Assembly: GCA_035284865.1 (NCBI GenBank)
Contig: JAYKHL010000147.1
Span: 1-5,555 of the forward strand
DNA length: 5,555 bases
Source: JAYKHL01 sp035284865
GTDB taxonomy: Bacteria > Cyanobacteriota > Sericytochromatia > S15B-MN24 > JAQBPE01
Direction of reading: 5' to 3'
The notes below the pieces were generated by a model that was not told the DNA's origin, ran no database searches, and saw nothing but the letters and a program-made list of their open reading frames with translations. Shown here one piece after another: positions 4,864 through 5,555 of the stretch; position 1 is the stretch's first letter; the number at the start of each line of letters is the position of its first letter. The position numbers and the translations under genes were made by a program.

Positions 4864-5223
4864 ATGAGCGACTCCATCTATGACAAGCTGGCCCACGTGA
4901 GCGCCGCCGAGATCGCCGAGGCGCTGTCAGGCCAGGAAATCCTGACGCCCGAGCAGCGAGCCGCTGCGGACATGAACGCGGACGGCCGGATCGACGTGCA
5001 GGACGTGGAGGTGGCCGCCAGGACCCAGCTTGACCTCGCCAACAAGATCTCCGGCGCGATCGTCGGCATGGAACCCCTCACGGAGGACGAGAAGCTCGCC
5101 GCTGAACGCAACGGCGACGGCCACATCAACCTCACGGACTCCCACCGCCTCGCGGACGACTCGCGGGCCGCCCGTCGCATGGCTGCCGAGCTCAAGCGCA
5201 GGGGCACGGGGCCGCTGAGCTGA
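4864..5223 (+). CDS. Small cytoplasmic protein with two dockerin/EF-hand-type calcium loops
   Basis: The product is 119 residues with an internal duplication. Each copy has a short helix, an LT-x-x-x-x lead-in, and a 12-residue calcium loop: DMNADGRIDVQD (36-47) and ERNGDGHINLTD (81-92). Positions 1, 3, 5, 9 and 12 carry D/N/D/D/D and E/N/D/N/D, the normal oxygen ligands, and the DG at 5-6 and Ile at 8 are kept. This is the pattern of type I dockerin repeats and of short EF-hands. In known systems paired dockerin repeats bind cohesin domains, but here there is no signal peptide, no attached enzyme and no cohesin in view, so a cytoplasmic calcium-binding or sensing protein is equally possible. 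I chose the ATG at 4864 because GAGG lies nine bases before it; the ATG at 4855 touches the GAGG and would add three residues. Its stop faces that of corA across 36 bases. Confidence 0.85.
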   Translation: MSDSIYDKLAHVSAAEIAEALSGQEILTPEQRAAADMNADGRIDVQDVEVAARTQLDLANKISGAIVGMEPLTEDEKLAAERNGDGHINLTDSHRLADDSRAARRMAAELKRRGTGPLS

Positions 5224-5243
5224 GGCAGGCGCTGCGAGAGGTG

Positions 5244-5258
5244 GCCGGGAGCTCCGGC
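5244..5258. terminator. Hairpin between two converging genes
   Basis: GCCGG (5244-5248) pairs perfectly with CCGGC (5254-5258) around a five-base loop. It fills the 36-base gap between the stop codons of the dockerin-like gene and corA, where a shared two-way terminator would be expected. It lacks a T-run on both sides, so support is from position and pairing only. Confidence 0.3.
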
Positions 5259-5259
5259 G

Positions 5260-5555
5260 TCAAATCCAGCGCTGAAGCCTGAAGAAGGTCAGCATCCCCC
5301 CGCCCACCCCCGCCATCAGCGCAAGCACCCCCCAGAAGGCCTGAGGGTGGTGGGCAAAGGGCAGCGCGATGTTCATCCCGTAGATGCCCGACACCAGCGT
5401 GAGCGGCAGCATGATCACGCTGATGGTGGTGAGCACCTTCATGACCTCGCTCGTCTGGTAGCTCGTCAGCGAGGTGTGCGTGTCGTTGAGGCTCTCCGTG
5501 ATGGTCTTGAGGTCCTCGAGCGAGTCCCAGATCTTGCCGAGGTGGTCCGAGATGT
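5260..5555 (-). CDS. corA: CorA-type magnesium/divalent cation channel, C-terminal part
   Basis: Only the last 97 residues are in the window; the gene continues past the right edge. It begins in the long stalk helix (ISDHLGKIWDSLEDLKTITESLNDTHTSLTSYQTSE), then MKVLTTISVIMLPLTLVSGIYGMN, which is the first membrane helix ending in the invariant Gly-Met-Asn selectivity motif (codons at 5371-5379). A loop with ALPFAHHPQAF and a second helix FWGVLALMAGVGGGMLTFFRL follow, and the protein ends in QRWI. These are the two membrane helices of the CorA family, which forms pentamers in the cytoplasmic membrane and carries Mg2+ (or Co2+, Ni2+, in some members Zn2+). The missing N-terminal domain would be needed to separate CorA from ZntB-like members; the GMN motif is shared. 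It is tail to tail with the dockerin-like gene. Confidence 0.93.
   Translation of the reverse strand, partial: ISDHLGKIWDSLEDLKTITESLNDTHTSLTSYQTSEVMKVLTTISVIMLPLTLVSGIYGMNIALPFAHHPQAFWGVLALMAGVGGGMLTFFRLQRWI

Noticed and set aside
4878..5207. Minus-strand frame opposite the dockerin-like gene
   Set aside because: A Ser/Arg-rich antisense shadow; the plus strand carries two canonical calcium loops and a ribosome binding site.
1..5555. CRISPR array, insertion sequence or attachment site
   Set aside because: No regularly spaced direct repeats, transposase motifs, terminal inverted repeats or integrase were seen.

Overview
This is a GC-rich bacterial window (a clear drop in GC occurs only over roughly the first 180 bases). 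It holds six protein genes I regard as real, one candidate very small gene, and the upstream control region of a ribosomal RNA operon whose structural genes lie just off the left edge. I cannot name the organism. The antitermination box in the rRNA leader resembles those of Firmicutes and Cyanobacteria, the ABC ATPase has the same two-domain layout as Bacillus YvrA, and several genes lack a good Shine-Dalgarno sequence. Together these fit a GC-rich lineage of the Terrabacteria type, but that is inference.

Layout. Positions 1-172, minus strand: a strong consensus-like promoter and a leader with two small hairpins and a boxA-like element, pointing left into what should be 16S rRNA. Positions 173-549: no gene, but several perfect inverted repeats, some of which may end transcription from the neighbouring gene. 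Positions 550-3601, minus strand: three genes in a row, in transcription order a BtuC/FecCD-type permease, a BtuD-type ATPase with an extra C-terminal domain (4-base ATGA overlap with the permease gene), and after a gap of about 85 bases an exported TPR protein. Positions 3655-4149, plus strand: an unrecognised exported protein, divergent from the permease. Positions 4218-4577, plus strand: a YraN/UPF0102 protein. Positions 4582-4683, minus strand: a candidate 33-residue protein rich in Pro-Val, tail to tail with yraN. Positions 4864-5223, plus strand: a small protein with two dockerin-type calcium loops and no signal peptide. Positions 5260-5555, minus strand: the C-terminal end of a CorA-type divalent cation channel, cut by the window edge.

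How the genes work together. The permease and ATPase would form the membrane core of a cobalamin or siderophore importer. No binding protein (BtuF) gene is in view, and the 53-base divergent gap leaves no room for a cobalamin riboswitch. The other genes show no clear pathway link. The points most worth following are the free-standing dockerin-like protein, the candidate small ORF with its own promoter and ribosome binding site, and two consecutive plus-strand genes that both have a -10-like hexamer exactly six bases before the start codon, which suggests leaderless transcripts.
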